DNA from: Flavobacteriales bacterium
GTDB taxonomy: Bacteria; Bacteroidota; Bacteroidia; Flavobacteriales_G; Salibacteraceae
Direction of reading: 5' to 3'
DNA length: 64,000 nt
Assembly: GCA_013204105.1 (NCBI GenBank)
Contig: JABMOM010000015.1
Span: forward strand, 1 to 64,000
Numbering within the stretch: the stretch's first letter is position 1; the number at the start of each line of letters is the position of its first letter. The position numbers and the translations under genes are program-made. This document shows positions 43,496 to 52,824 of the stretch, one piece after another. Below the pieces are notes generated by a model. It did no database searches and was not told the origin of the DNA. It saw nothing but the letters and a program-made list of their open reading frames with translations.

Positions 43496-45264
43496 TATCT
43501 TCTCCTTCCACCAGAATTCATAGAACCTCTTGAACCTTTGCTCGGGCTGCTCATCGAAGACCCACCAGGACTAGAACTTCTGCTCGGCGTGCTAAAGCTG
43601 CCACGAGAAGGACTGGATGATGAACGATCAATGCTTCTGCTCGGACTGGAGCTTCTGCTCGGCGCGTTATAGCTTCCTCGAGAAGGGGAGGTAGACCGCG
43701 ACGGGCTCACATTTCTGCTCGGGGTTTGTTGCGAAGGAGTTTCCATTCGCTGCGGACTCGATGGACGCGCAGATGGCTTTTGCTGATACCCGTCGTAGGA
43801 TGGAGATCGCTCCTGTCGCTGTGGCTGCTGATATTGATAGCGATCTCTGCTTTCCTTTTGCGGAGCTGCCTCGCGTTCTGGTGAACGATAGTAATTCGGC
43901 TTGCGCACAGTTGAAGGTACAGTGCGGCTGGGAGCGCTACCATCATTGTTTGGTCGCTGCGGAGTGCTGATAGTACCCTGGCCTCTTCCAGAATTGATTG
44001 GCACTGCTGCTCGGTTTGGAGTCGGCGAAGTGCTCTTCACAGAAGTAGGATCACTCTTTACACCAGACTGTGGTTGCCGAGTAGTAGTCGCGTTGTTTCG
44101 CACCGCGGTGTGACCGTAACGTCTGTCCACCTTTGCTGTGCGGGCCAACTCACTCGCGTCGTATTTGATTCGACTATTCACCGGTTGCGCACCAGCACTC
44201 TTCTTTACTTGTGATGGCTGCGCATTGTTATTGGTTGAAACGCCATTTCCCATTTCACTTGCTTTCTTAACATCGCTGCCATTTCCAAGTCGACCTGCGT
44301 TGACTTTGTAGATGCTTGAAGATTCGTTCAATCGATCAGCGCTGGCCATCCTGCCATCTTTCTGAGCATTAGCAGTCGCTTCACGATCAACAATACCGAG
44401 TGGGCGTCCGCTCACCTTGTCTTGTACCGCTTTGTTAGGACTATTGGATCGATCATTCTTATTGACGAAGCCTGTTTCATTGGCCATACCTCTGCGACCA
44501 GTGTATATGTCTCTTCGGTTCCCGCCATTTCCGTATGCTCCATCATTCCAGCCGTCGCCATAGCCTTGATTGTAGCCATTCCAGTAGCTGTTGTAGCCGT
44601 AACCGCCATTGTAATAATATGGATTGCCCCAGCCAGCATAGTAATCTCTGTATCTCCAACGGTTGTAGTAGTATGAATTCCCGTAGCCATAGTAATTATA
44701 GCGTGGGTACCAAGAATTCCAGTTGTAACCGATGTTCCAACCCGCATAGCTGTTCCAGCCAAGGTTCCATCCAGAGCCGTAATAGGGATCCCTAGATGAC
44801 CATCCATAGTTCCAGTACGGATCGATGAAATAAGGGTCATAATAGGAATAGCCTACGACAACATTGGTTGAGTTGAATCTACGGATGCGGCTAGCATAGG
44901 CTGCGTCTTCGTCGCTTTCATAGTAGTTGGTTGTTCCATAAAAGTTGTTGACGGTTGTTCCATCTTCTGAAGTGGTAGTGGTAATACGCGCCGCTTCGTC
45001 CTCAGAGTAATACGCTTCTTCAGCGGTTTCCTCTTGATTTTTGGCCGATCCTTTTACGAAGTATCCCTCGTCAGATGATTCCTCTCCCTTGAATTCAGGG
45101 GCTGGTTCGGGTTTTACCACGGTGACGTTTGTGCTTTGCTCCACCGCACGATCTTTTCCGGAGTAGTAAATATCATCGGTCTCAGCAGTGACCTGTCTCT
45201 GGTTGCTGCATGCGCTAAACGCTATGGTGAGCAACAAAATGAATGGGATGGTGAGCGTTTTCAT
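43495..45264 (-). CDS. Lipoprotein with Tyr/Trp/Gly/Asn-rich central region and Ser/Arg/Pro-rich repeat tail
   Basis: Lipobox LLLTIAFSACSNQ; aromatic-rich block; C-terminal SPSRSSSPSR-type repeats; TAATG junction with the 42014-43495 gene. Confidence 0.8.
   Translation of the reverse strand: MKTLTIPFILLLTIAFSACSNQRQVTAETDDIYYSGKDRAVEQSTNVTVVKPEPAPEFKGEESSDEGYFVKGSAKNQEETAEEAYYSEDEAARITTTTSEDGTTVNNFYGTTNYYESDEDAAYASRIRRFNSTNVVVGYSYYDPYFIDPYWNYGWSSRDPYYGSGWNLGWNSYAGWNIGYNWNSWYPRYNYYGYGNSYYYNRWRYRDYYAGWGNPYYYNGGYGYNSYWNGYNQGYGDGWNDGAYGNGGNRRDIYTGRRGMANETGFVNKNDRSNSPNKAVQDKVSGRPLGIVDREATANAQKDGRMASADRLNESSSIYKVNAGRLGNGSDVKKASEMGNGVSTNNNAQPSQVKKSAGAQPVNSRIKYDASELARTAKVDRRYGHTAVRNNATTTRQPQSGVKSDPTSVKSTSPTPNRAAVPINSGRGQGTISTPQRPNNDGSAPSRTVPSTVRKPNYYRSPEREAAPQKESRDRYQYQQPQRQERSPSYDGYQQKPSARPSSPQRMETPSQQTPSRNVSPSRSTSPSRGSYNAPSRSSSPSRSIDRSSSSPSRGSFSTPSRSSSPGGSSMSSPSKGSRGSMNSGGRRR
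43500..43740. repeat. Degenerate in-gene repeats encoding SR/SPSR-type motifs
   Basis: Recurrent plus-strand core ctTCTGCTCGG (near 43576, 43636, 43651, 43711), coding on the minus strand for PSRSS/SPSR. Confidence 0.7.
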
Positions 45265-45406
45265 AACTTCTAGTATTTGACCCTGTACATTCTAATACCG
45301 TGCCAAAGTCTGTTAATCCCTTGTTCGATTTTGGAGTACAAGATTTCCATAAAGGTACCAACACGCATTGAGAAATATTACAGTTCTTTGGTTAAAATCA
45401 TTATCC

Positions 45407-46504
45407 ATGAAATACACTTTTACTCTTTTAGCAGCCTTGTTAATCGTTTCGTCAGGATTTGGACAAGTAATCCCAAAGGTGCCTGTCTACGAAATTTTCA
45501 CGAGTTCAACCTGTCCTCCTTGCAAGCCTGCGAGTGAACATTTAATCCCTATCCTCGAGAACTATGATGAAGAAGTCATTGTAATCAGTTATCACATGAA
45601 CTGGCCAGGAAATGGCGATCCTTACTTTACTCAGGAAGCTGGAAGTAGAAGAAATTATTATGGTGTCAATGGAATTCCAAATGTTTGGACCAACGCCACC
45701 AATGTCAACTACACTTCCGTTACAAGTGCTTCGGTTGAAAGCGATCTCAACGAAACGGCAGATATGCAAATGGATGTACGTTATATGATCGATAGCGTAG
45801 GACAATCCATTCGAATCCGAGCCCGAATTGAGGCATTTGCTGACTATACAGATGGAGCGCACAAGGTCTTCCTTCCGATTCTTGAGCACTTGACAACGAA
45901 GAACAAGGAGACGAACGGAGAGAATGAGTTTCACTACGTTTTCAAGAAGATGCTTCCTGACTTACAAGGTGAGATCATCATAGGTGCACTTGATGCTGGA
46001 GATGTAATTGAATACGATACGACCTATGTTTTCAACGGTAACTACAGACTGCCTTTCAATTCGAATGACCAAATCGACCACGAGATCGAGCACTCTGTTG
46101 AGGAGTTTACAGACATATATCCGGTAATGTTCATGCAAAGCCTTGTCGATAAAGCGATCTATCAAGGGGCCATAGGAATCGAAGAATTGACCGTTGAGAA
46201 CTTGGAACGCGAATGGGGAACCGATCGCATTCCTCCTCTTACGATTGCCGAGCACAATGCAGCGAGTGGTTTTGGATTGTATCCAAACCCTGCGGATGCA
46301 GGTTTGAACCTTGTTTTTCCGGCAGACAGTTACGTAAGCCAGCTAAGCATTGTCGATATGACTGGAAGACAAGTATTTGGACTCAATAATGAGCGCTTTA
46401 CTCAGAAAACACTTCCAACACAGCACCTCGAAGAGGGTTTTTACATGGTTCAAATGACCGTGGATGGAGAGCGATTCAGTTCCACATTTGTTGTAGCGCA
46501 CTGA
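45407..46504 (+). CDS. Omp28-like secreted thioredoxin-fold protein with T9SS sorting domain
   Basis: MKYTFTLLAALLIVSSGFGQVIPKVPVYEIFTSSTCPPCKPASEHL; C-terminus GFGLYPNPADAGLNLVF...GFYMVQMTVDGERFSSTFVV. Confidence 0.85.
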   Translation: MKYTFTLLAALLIVSSGFGQVIPKVPVYEIFTSSTCPPCKPASEHLIPILENYDEEVIVISYHMNWPGNGDPYFTQEAGSRRNYYGVNGIPNVWTNATNVNYTSVTSASVESDLNETADMQMDVRYMIDSVGQSIRIRARIEAFADYTDGAHKVFLPILEHLTTKNKETNGENEFHYVFKKMLPDLQGEIIIGALDAGDVIEYDTTYVFNGNYRLPFNSNDQIDHEIEHSVEEFTDIYPVMFMQSLVDKAIYQGAIGIEELTVENLEREWGTDRIPPLTIAEHNAASGFGLYPNPADAGLNLVFPADSYVSQLSIVDMTGRQVFGLNNERFTQKTLPTQHLEEGFYMVQMTVDGERFSSTFVVAH

Positions 46505-46526
46505 TTTGTTTTCATAGAATGTTAGA

Positions 46527-46553
46527 AAGGCGGGCATGTCCCGCCTTTTTTTG
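46527..46553 (+). terminator. Rho-independent terminator after the Omp28-like gene
   Basis: AAAGGCGGGCATGTCCCGCCTTTTTTT. Confidence 0.9.
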
Positions 46554-46576
46554 TTTCTGCACTCTAGCCAAGTGGC

Positions 46577-46584
46577 TACTTTTG
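46577..46584 (+). promoter_or_regulatory. -7 promoter box (TACTTTTG) for proS
   Basis: Perfect TAnnTTTG, 24 nt upstream of the proS ATG; weak TTTC -33 candidate 19 nt upstream. Confidence 0.45.
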
Positions 46585-46608
46585 CCGCCCAAGAAAAGGT
46601 AGGAACGA

Positions 46609-48081
46609 ATGGCAAAGCTTACGAAGAGAGAGGAAAATTATTCGCAGTGGTACAATGAACTAGTGAACAAAGCGGATCTCGCTGAGAACAGTGATGTACG
46701 AGGATGCATGATCATCAAGCCCTATGGCTATTCTATATGGGAAAAAATGCAAGCCGCCCTGGATCGCATGTTCAAGGATACGGGGCACTCAAACGCCTAT
46801 TTCCCCCTTTTCATCCCTAAATCATACCTGAGTAAAGAAGCCAGTCACATACAAGGTTTTGCAAAAGAGTGTGCAGTGGTCACCCATTATCGACTCAAGA
46901 CTTCAGAAGATGGTAAAAGCGTGATCGTAGATCCGGACGCCAAGCTCGAAGAGGAGTTGATCATTAGGCCTACTTCTGAGACCATCATTTGGAACAGTTA
47001 TCGAAATTGGATACAATCCTATCGTGACCTTCCTATCCTGCTCAACCAATGGGCCAACGTGGTTCGATGGGAGATGAGGACGCGGTTGTTTCTTCGTACG
47101 GCGGAGTTTCTCTGGCAAGAGGGGCATACAGCCCATGCCACAAAGGACGAGGCGATCAGTGAAGCGGAACAGATGCTTCGGGTATACGCCAAGTTTGCGG
47201 AGGAATTCATGGCGATGCCGGTTTTACAAGGCGTGAAGTCGGAAAACGAACGCTTTGCAGGTGCCGTAGAGACTTATTGCATCGAAGCGCTCATGCAGGA
47301 TGGTAAGGCGCTTCAGGCGGGCACGAGCCACTTCCTAGGTCAGAACTTTGCCAAGGCTTTTGACGTGAAGTACGCGACCAAGGAGGGAGGGCAGGAGTAC
47401 GTTTGGGCAACCAGTTGGGGGGTATCTACCCGTTTGATGGGTGCGCTTATCATGTCTCACTCAGACGACCTTGGACTAGTCTTACCTCCTAAGTTGGCTC
47501 CGATACACGTCGCGATTGTTCCTATCTATCGAGGAGAAGAGCAATTGGCGGAAATATCCGTTTATGCACATCAGTTGAGAGATGAACTGCGGGCCAAAGG
47601 ATTGGAAGTTCGTTACGATGACAGAGATACCCACAAACCGGGTTTCAAGTTCGCTGAATACGAAATGAAAGGCGTGCCCGTTCGCATCGCTATTGGCCCG
47701 AAGGATATGGAAAAAGGGACAGTGGAAGTGGCTAGGAGAGACACCCTTGAGAAAGCGTTCATTGCACAAGATAAAGTAGTGGATCATGTGTTGCATTTGA
47801 TGGATGACATACAGTCAACTATTTACCAAAGAGCACTAAAGCATCGGGCTGAGAATACTACCTCGGTGGATGACTATGAGTCCTTTAAAGAAGTGTTGGA
47901 GAAAAAAGGCGGTTTTGTGCTGGCTCATTGGGATGGGAGTGCTGAGACCGAAGAGCTTATTAAGCAGGAGACCAAGGCTACCATTCGCTTGATTCCTATC
48001 GAAGGTGAGAGTGAGGCCGGAGTTTGCGTGAGGACTGGAAAGCCATCGGAGCGCAGAGTGGTCTTTGCCAAAGCCTATTGA
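46609..48081 (+). CDS. proS: Prolyl-tRNA synthetase
   Basis: [72 protein letters not shown]. Confidence 0.97.
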   Translation: MAKLTKREENYSQWYNELVNKADLAENSDVRGCMIIKPYGYSIWEKMQAALDRMFKDTGHSNAYFPLFIPKSYLSKEASHIQGFAKECAVVTHYRLKTSEDGKSVIVDPDAKLEEELIIRPTSETIIWNSYRNWIQSYRDLPILLNQWANVVRWEMRTRLFLRTAEFLWQEGHTAHATKDEAISEAEQMLRVYAKFAEEFMAMPVLQGVKSENERFAGAVETYCIEALMQDGKALQAGTSHFLGQNFAKAFDVKYATKEGGQEYVWATSWGVSTRLMGALIMSHSDDLGLVLPPKLAPIHVAIVPIYRGEEQLAEISVYAHQLRDELRAKGLEVRYDDRDTHKPGFKFAEYEMKGVPVRIAIGPKDMEKGTVEVARRDTLEKAFIAQDKVVDHVLHLMDDIQSTIYQRALKHRAENTTSVDDYESFKEVLEKKGGFVLAHWDGSAETEELIKQETKATIRLIPIEGESEAGVCVRTGKPSERRVVFAKAY

Positions 48082-48083
48082 TT

Positions 48084-48785
48084 ATGCGTGAAAGTGACAA
48101 GCAGATTTCTGAACTGAAAGAACTGATCCTCAATCGAGCTTCCGTAAAACAGGATGTTTATGCCGTAACAAAGGAGGTCTTTGCGGAAATGAAGGATGTC
48201 CTTGGTGATATCGCCAAAGAGCTCTCTGAGTACGTAAATGAGGCTGATGCTCGGGTGGTCGTATCTACTTCTTCAGAAGGCCTTTTTGAGAATCAAATGA
48301 CCCTCGGTGGAGATACCATTGTACTGCACATGCATACCAATGTGTTTACTTTTCCACCCTCTCATATGATGCACAAACATTCATATGTGGCCAAGCATCC
48401 TGAAAGGGCTTATTGCGGCATCATCAATATTTACAACTTTCTGACCGACTCTTTTCGTTTCCGACGGATGAACGACAGTGGTTACTTGATCGGGCGTATT
48501 TTTTTAAACCACGAGCGGCACTTTTTTGTAGAAGGACGAGGTAAACTCGGAATTCGTTTCAATGATTTCGGAACCGCTGTTTTGAATAAAGTGGAGATGA
48601 GAGACATCCTTGAAACCGTCCTTGTTCACGCACTCAACTTTGAATTATTCACGCCACCCTACCATTCGGTGGATCAAGTGCTTTTAAGTGATATTCAGGA
48701 ATTGAGTCAGAATCTGAAACTTCAGACGGCTAAGCGCCTCGGGTTCAGGTTTCAGAAGGATGAAGACGGTACCGTTGAGTTCTAA
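48084..48785 (+). CDS. Conserved hypothetical protein
   Basis: 233 aa, MRESDKQISELKELILNRASVKQDVYAVTKEVFAEMKDVLGD...; starts 3 nt after the proS stop; no assigned function. Confidence 0.7.
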   Translation: MRESDKQISELKELILNRASVKQDVYAVTKEVFAEMKDVLGDIAKELSEYVNEADARVVVSTSSEGLFENQMTLGGDTIVLHMHTNVFTFPPSHMMHKHSYVAKHPERAYCGIINIYNFLTDSFRFRRMNDSGYLIGRIFLNHERHFFVEGRGKLGIRFNDFGTAVLNKVEMRDILETVLVHALNFELFTPPYHSVDQVLLSDIQELSQNLKLQTAKRLGFRFQKDEDGTVEF

Positions 48786-48803
48786 GAAAAAATTCCGCAA
48801 CCG

Positions 48804-48834
48804 CTTGTGTCGATTGTAGATATAATTACATTTG
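48804..48834 (+). promoter_or_regulatory. Bacteroidetes-type promoter for tRNA-Glu (and probably rpsT)
   Basis: CTTG (48804-48807), N19, TACATTTG (48827-48834); predicted start ~7 nt downstream, before the tRNA at 48854. Confidence 0.65.
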
Positions 48835-48853
48835 CAGTCCTTTTTAAAAAGAA

Positions 48854-48925
48854 GGCCCGTTCGTCTAGGGGTTAGGACGCCAGATTTTCATTCTGGTAAC
48901 AGGGGTTCGATTCCCCTACGGGCTA
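48854..48925 (+). tRNA. tRNA-Glu (UUC)
   Basis: GGCCCGT...CCAGATTTTCATTCTGG (anticodon TTC)...AGGGGTTCGATTCCCCT...ACGGGCT-A cloverleaf; CCA not encoded. Confidence 0.95.
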
Positions 48926-48939
48926 CAACTTAAAGAACT

Positions 48940-49191
48940 ATGGCAAATCATAAGTCAGCATTAAAGCGCATCCGTCAGAACGAAGTTCGAAGAGAGCGCA
49001 ATGCATATTACCACAAGACGACCCGTAACGCGGTGCGTAAACTTCGTGGTCTTCACGACAAGAAAGAAGCGAGCACCTTGCTACCTTCAGTTATTTCCAT
49101 GCTTGATAAGCTGGCAAAAAACAATGTAATCCACAAGAATAAGGCTGCAAACCTTAAGTCTAGCTTGACCAAGCACGTAGCCGCGCTTTAA
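48940..49191 (+). CDS. rpsT: 30S ribosomal protein S20
   Basis: [35 protein letters not shown]. Confidence 0.97.
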   Translation: MANHKSALKRIRQNEVRRERNAYYHKTTRNAVRKLRGLHDKKEASTLLPSVISMLDKLAKNNVIHKNKAANLKSSLTKHVAAL

Positions 49192-49216
49192 GCGAATTAG
49201 AAAATTGCAATTATTA

Positions 49217-49244
49217 AGGCTCTCCTTTGGGAGGGCCTTTTTTA
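49217..49244 (+). terminator. Rho-independent terminator after rpsT
   Basis: AGGCTCTCCTTTGGGAGGGCCTTTTTTA. Confidence 0.85.
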
Positions 49245-49278
49245 TTTTGGTCTGTCCAATCCACAAAGAGCTACGGTT

Positions 49279-49968
49279 ATGGAAGATCGATTGAGTATTA
49301 AGGCCTGGGCGGAGGAGGATCGCCCCCGTGAAAAATTGATGTACAAAGGGAGGAGTGCGTTAACAGATGCAGAACTAATCGCCATATTGATTGGTTCGGG
49401 TTCGAGAAATGAATCAGCCGTAGAAGTGGCTAAGCGCATTTTGGCCAGTGTTGAAAATGATATCCATCGACTAAGCCGCATGTCTCTCAAAGACCTTCAA
49501 ACGTTCAAGGGCATCGGTGAAGCCAAGGCCATCAGTGTGATTGCCGCCTTGGAACTCGGTCGCAGACGAAAGGAGAAGAGTACAGAACCAAGGCCGCGCA
49601 TCACGAGCAGCGCAGATGCCTTTGATCTTCTTTATCCTGTTTTGACAGACTTGGATCATGAAGAATTTTACATAGTGTTATTGGATCGCGCCAATCACGT
49701 GATTGATACCGTGCGCATCAGTCAAGGGGGCGTTGCCGGAACCGTAGCTGATGCAAAACTCATCTTTCGTTCGGCACTGGAACGATTGGCTTCTGGAATC
49801 ATATTGGCGCATAACCACCCCTCTGGAAACCTCAATCCTTCCCAAGCTGACATTCAACTGACCAAGAATTTGAAAACTTCGGGTAAATTGCTGGAAATTT
49901 CTGTGCTGGACCATCTGATCGTTGCTGAGAATTCTTTCTACAGCTTTGCAGATGAAGGGCTCATCTGA
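49279..49968 (+). CDS. radC: DNA repair protein RadC (JAB-domain)
   Basis: EDRPREKLMYKGRSALTDAELIAILIGSGSRNESAVEVAKRIL; ILAHNHPSGNLNPSQADIQLTKNLK. Confidence 0.95.
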   Translation: MEDRLSIKAWAEEDRPREKLMYKGRSALTDAELIAILIGSGSRNESAVEVAKRILASVENDIHRLSRMSLKDLQTFKGIGEAKAISVIAALELGRRRKEKSTEPRPRITSSADAFDLLYPVLTDLDHEEFYIVLLDRANHVIDTVRISQGGVAGTVADAKLIFRSALERLASGIILAHNHPSGNLNPSQADIQLTKNLKTSGKLLEISVLDHLIVAENSFYSFADEGLI

Positions 49969-49969
49969 A

Positions 49970-51265
49970 ATGTCGGGATCAAACATTTACATATTCGTTG
50001 AACAGCGCAATCATCGCATTCAATATGTCACTTCCGAGATCTTCGATCGAAGACTGGGGATTCGCGCTACGATTTTGTCTGATCTGGATGATTTTGAAGC
50101 CCATACAGGGCCTAAGCTGAATTATAGCACCCTGAGTGTAAGCGAGGGTATCCCAAGCCTTACACCCGCTGGTATCTTGTTTGAAAAACGGATACAGCCA
50201 CAGGAAATGGAAATAGAAGCCAATCCTGATCCTGTCATTTTCCCTATCCGTAACCATGCCTTGGGATTTGACCCGCTCGCCGCCTGCTTCTTTCTTCTCA
50301 CGCGTTACGAAGAGTACTTACCTCATCGAGAGGATGAACACGGGAGGTATCTTTTCGATCAAAGCGTAATTGTGAAAGCTGGATTGCATCGAAGACCTTT
50401 GGTGGAAGAGTTTACAGAGCGCATGTGGGATTGGTTGAAGGAATTCTACCCAAGCCTAGGGCGAAGCGTCACGTCTTTTGATCCTCAAATAACCATTGAT
50501 GTGGATCAACTCTTTTCCATGAAGGCGAAAGGCCTCGTTCGTTCTATGCTGTCAACCGTTCGTGATACCTTAAGGGGTAAACTGGTAGAGCGGACTGCTG
50601 TTATGCTGGGGAGAAAATTGGATCCGAATGACATTTATGAGCGCGTAGCGTCGTTCTTGACCAATACCAATATTAAACCGGTGTACTTTTTTCAAGTTGG
50701 GGAGAGTTCTCGATACGACATCAACAACCCACCTCACCTCTATGCGGTCCGGCAGCGGATCAATGAAATAGCATTGAATGGAAGCATAGGCTTGCATCCT
50801 AGTTATTACAGCAGTGAGCGACCTGATCTGCTTACGCAAGAATTGGATCGACTGCGTCAAATTACTTCGTCTGGAGTCGTCTTAAGTCGTCAACACTATT
50901 TGCGGTTTAGACTGCCGCAAACGTTCCGTGAATTGGCAGAATTGGGGGTGACGGATGATTATAGCATGGGATATCATGATCGCAATGGTTTCAGGGCGGG
51001 GAGCTGTAAGCCATTTGCACTTTTCGATTTGGAAAAGGATGAAACCATCCAATTGATCATGCACCCCATGACATGGATGGATCTTTGTTCCATGCGAGAG
51101 CACCCGCGTGAAGAGGATGCGTGGAATGAATTAAGTGCCCTACTTGATCAGGTGAAACTTTATGGTGGTGAATGCATAACCACCTGGCACCCCGAGGTGC
51201 TTGTAGCGAGCAACGAACACTACTCTTCCTGGAACCTATTTGAGCGTTTTATCCAGCATGTTTAA
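49970..51265 (+). CDS. Polysaccharide deacetylase-family protein (DUF7033-type)
   Basis: DPQITIDVDQLFSMKAKG; IGLHPSYYSS; GVTDDYSMGYHDRNGFRAGSCKPF. Confidence 0.75.
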   Translation: MSGSNIYIFVEQRNHRIQYVTSEIFDRRLGIRATILSDLDDFEAHTGPKLNYSTLSVSEGIPSLTPAGILFEKRIQPQEMEIEANPDPVIFPIRNHALGFDPLAACFFLLTRYEEYLPHREDEHGRYLFDQSVIVKAGLHRRPLVEEFTERMWDWLKEFYPSLGRSVTSFDPQITIDVDQLFSMKAKGLVRSMLSTVRDTLRGKLVERTAVMLGRKLDPNDIYERVASFLTNTNIKPVYFFQVGESSRYDINNPPHLYAVRQRINEIALNGSIGLHPSYYSSERPDLLTQELDRLRQITSSGVVLSRQHYLRFRLPQTFRELAELGVTDDYSMGYHDRNGFRAGSCKPFALFDLEKDETIQLIMHPMTWMDLCSMREHPREEDAWNELSALLDQVKLYGGECITTWHPEVLVASNEHYSSWNLFERFIQHV

Positions 51266-52166
51266 GTACCAGCTACTGACCCGAGAGCAAATCAATGACG
51301 ATCGATGGAATGCGACTGTCCTAGGGGATTCGCACTTCCGTCATTACGCATTGACGTACTACCTTGATTATGCCACAACAGACTGGTCGGGATTGGTGGG
51401 TGAAGATTATCAATGGGTTTGGCCTTTGCCGACCAAACGAGTTCCACTCAATCGTGTCGTGCAGCCTCTATTGACCCAGCAACTCGGGCCCTATGGCCTT
51501 ACTTTAGACGACAATACTTTCACGGAGATCTGGAAGCGGATCAACAAAACGCATCGGAAAGTGCGGATCAAATTCAACGACAAGTACCAAACATTACCAT
51601 TTCCTTCTACGAATCACGTCAACGTCGAACTCGCCTTGGAGGGGACAGCAGATCAAATGCATTCCAATTACAATCGGAACGTGCAAGGAAATTTGAATAA
51701 GGCCACGAAGGCGGCCGTTTCAATTATGCTGGAAACTGCCTTTGATCCGTGGGCGCTTGAAACCTTTAAAAAGGGTAGAGGAAAAGGCATACAAGTGTTG
51801 AATGATGCCTTTTTTACATCCGTTGAGGAGATCTATTGCGCATTTGAGAAACGGGGTGAGGCATGCATTTATTCCGCATTGTCCGCAGGTACGAAAGTGG
51901 CGCAAGTGATGCTCCTCACGACCCAGGACCGTCTGTTGCTTTTTTTTAGCGCTTCAAACGAAATGGCTAGGAATGTAGGAGCCATGCACGCAATTTTGGA
52001 CAGGATCATTTCCGACCATAGCGGGTCCGACAAGGTGCTCGACTTTGAGGGAAGCGACAATGCGCAATTGGCGTTTTTCTACAAGAGTTTTGGCGGGAGT
52101 GAGAAGATATATTTGCAAGCCGAAGAGGACAGATTGATCTGGCCCTTGAATCAATTGCTTAAATGA
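51258..52166 (+). CDS. GNAT/FemAB-like acyltransferase-fold protein
   Basis: SNYNRNVQGNLNKATKA...VLDFEGSDNAQLAFFYKSFGGSEKIY. Confidence 0.65.
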   Translation: MFKYQLLTREQINDDRWNATVLGDSHFRHYALTYYLDYATTDWSGLVGEDYQWVWPLPTKRVPLNRVVQPLLTQQLGPYGLTLDDNTFTEIWKRINKTHRKVRIKFNDKYQTLPFPSTNHVNVELALEGTADQMHSNYNRNVQGNLNKATKAAVSIMLETAFDPWALETFKKGRGKGIQVLNDAFFTSVEEIYCAFEKRGEACIYSALSAGTKVAQVMLLTTQDRLLLFFSASNEMARNVGAMHAILDRIISDHSGSDKVLDFEGSDNAQLAFFYKSFGGSEKIYLQAEEDRLIWPLNQLLK

Positions 52167-52819
52167 GTAGAACGTACAATCTGTCGGAACATAACTCGGT
52201 CGTCCATGATTATATGGAGCGGCTGCGCAATGTGCGAAAGCAAAAAGATCGAAGTGCTTTCCGCAAAAACATTCAGCGCCTTGGCAGTTTCATCGGTTTC
52301 GAGGTGAGTAAGACCATGAATTACCGTGAAATTGAATTCAACACTCCGCTGGCTGCACATCGCCAATCTGTGATTGATGATGCCATCGTTGTGATTACTG
52401 TCTTGCGCGCGGGTTTGCCCATGCATGATGGTCTTCTGGATGTTTTTCCAGATGCAGAGAATGGGTTTATTTCCGCTTTTCGCAAACATGACGGCGATGC
52501 ATTCACAATAGAAGTTCAGTATGTTGCTTGCCCTGATTTGACGGGGAAGGTCTTGATCATCAATGATCCCATGCTCGCTACGGGCAGTTCCATGATAACT
52601 GCTTGGGAGGCATTGCGGGCGTATGGACAACCAAAGAGAGTTATCCTTGCCGCCGTCATCGCTAGTGAAGAGGGCGTCGCTTACGTTCATGCTAACGCCC
52701 CTGGAGCCTTTGATCTATGGGTGGGTGCGATCGATCCCGAGCTCAATGAGCTTAAGTATATAGTGCCTGGGCTAGGTGACGCTGGTGACTTGGCCTTTGG
52801 AGAAAAACTTCAACGCTGA
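52163..52819 (+). CDS. upp: Uracil phosphoribosyltransferase
   Basis: TVLRAGLPMHDGLLDVFPDAENGFISAFR; VLIINDPMLATGSSMITAWEAL; ATGA overlap with the upstream gene. Confidence 0.92.
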   Translation: MSRTYNLSEHNSVVHDYMERLRNVRKQKDRSAFRKNIQRLGSFIGFEVSKTMNYREIEFNTPLAAHRQSVIDDAIVVITVLRAGLPMHDGLLDVFPDAENGFISAFRKHDGDAFTIEVQYVACPDLTGKVLIINDPMLATGSSMITAWEALRAYGQPKRVILAAVIASEEGVAYVHANAPGAFDLWVGAIDPELNELKYIVPGLGDAGDLAFGEKLQR

Positions 52820-52824
52820 TTGCT

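Noticed and set aside
43500-43740. Possible CRISPR-like or intergenic repeat array
   Set aside because: Repeats are degenerate, lack regular spacers, and lie in frame inside a coding region for SR-type motifs.
44412-44840. 142-aa Thr/Met/Ile-rich ORF overlapping the aromatic low-complexity region
   Set aside because: Alternative frame of the same repetitive minus-strand gene; low complexity only.
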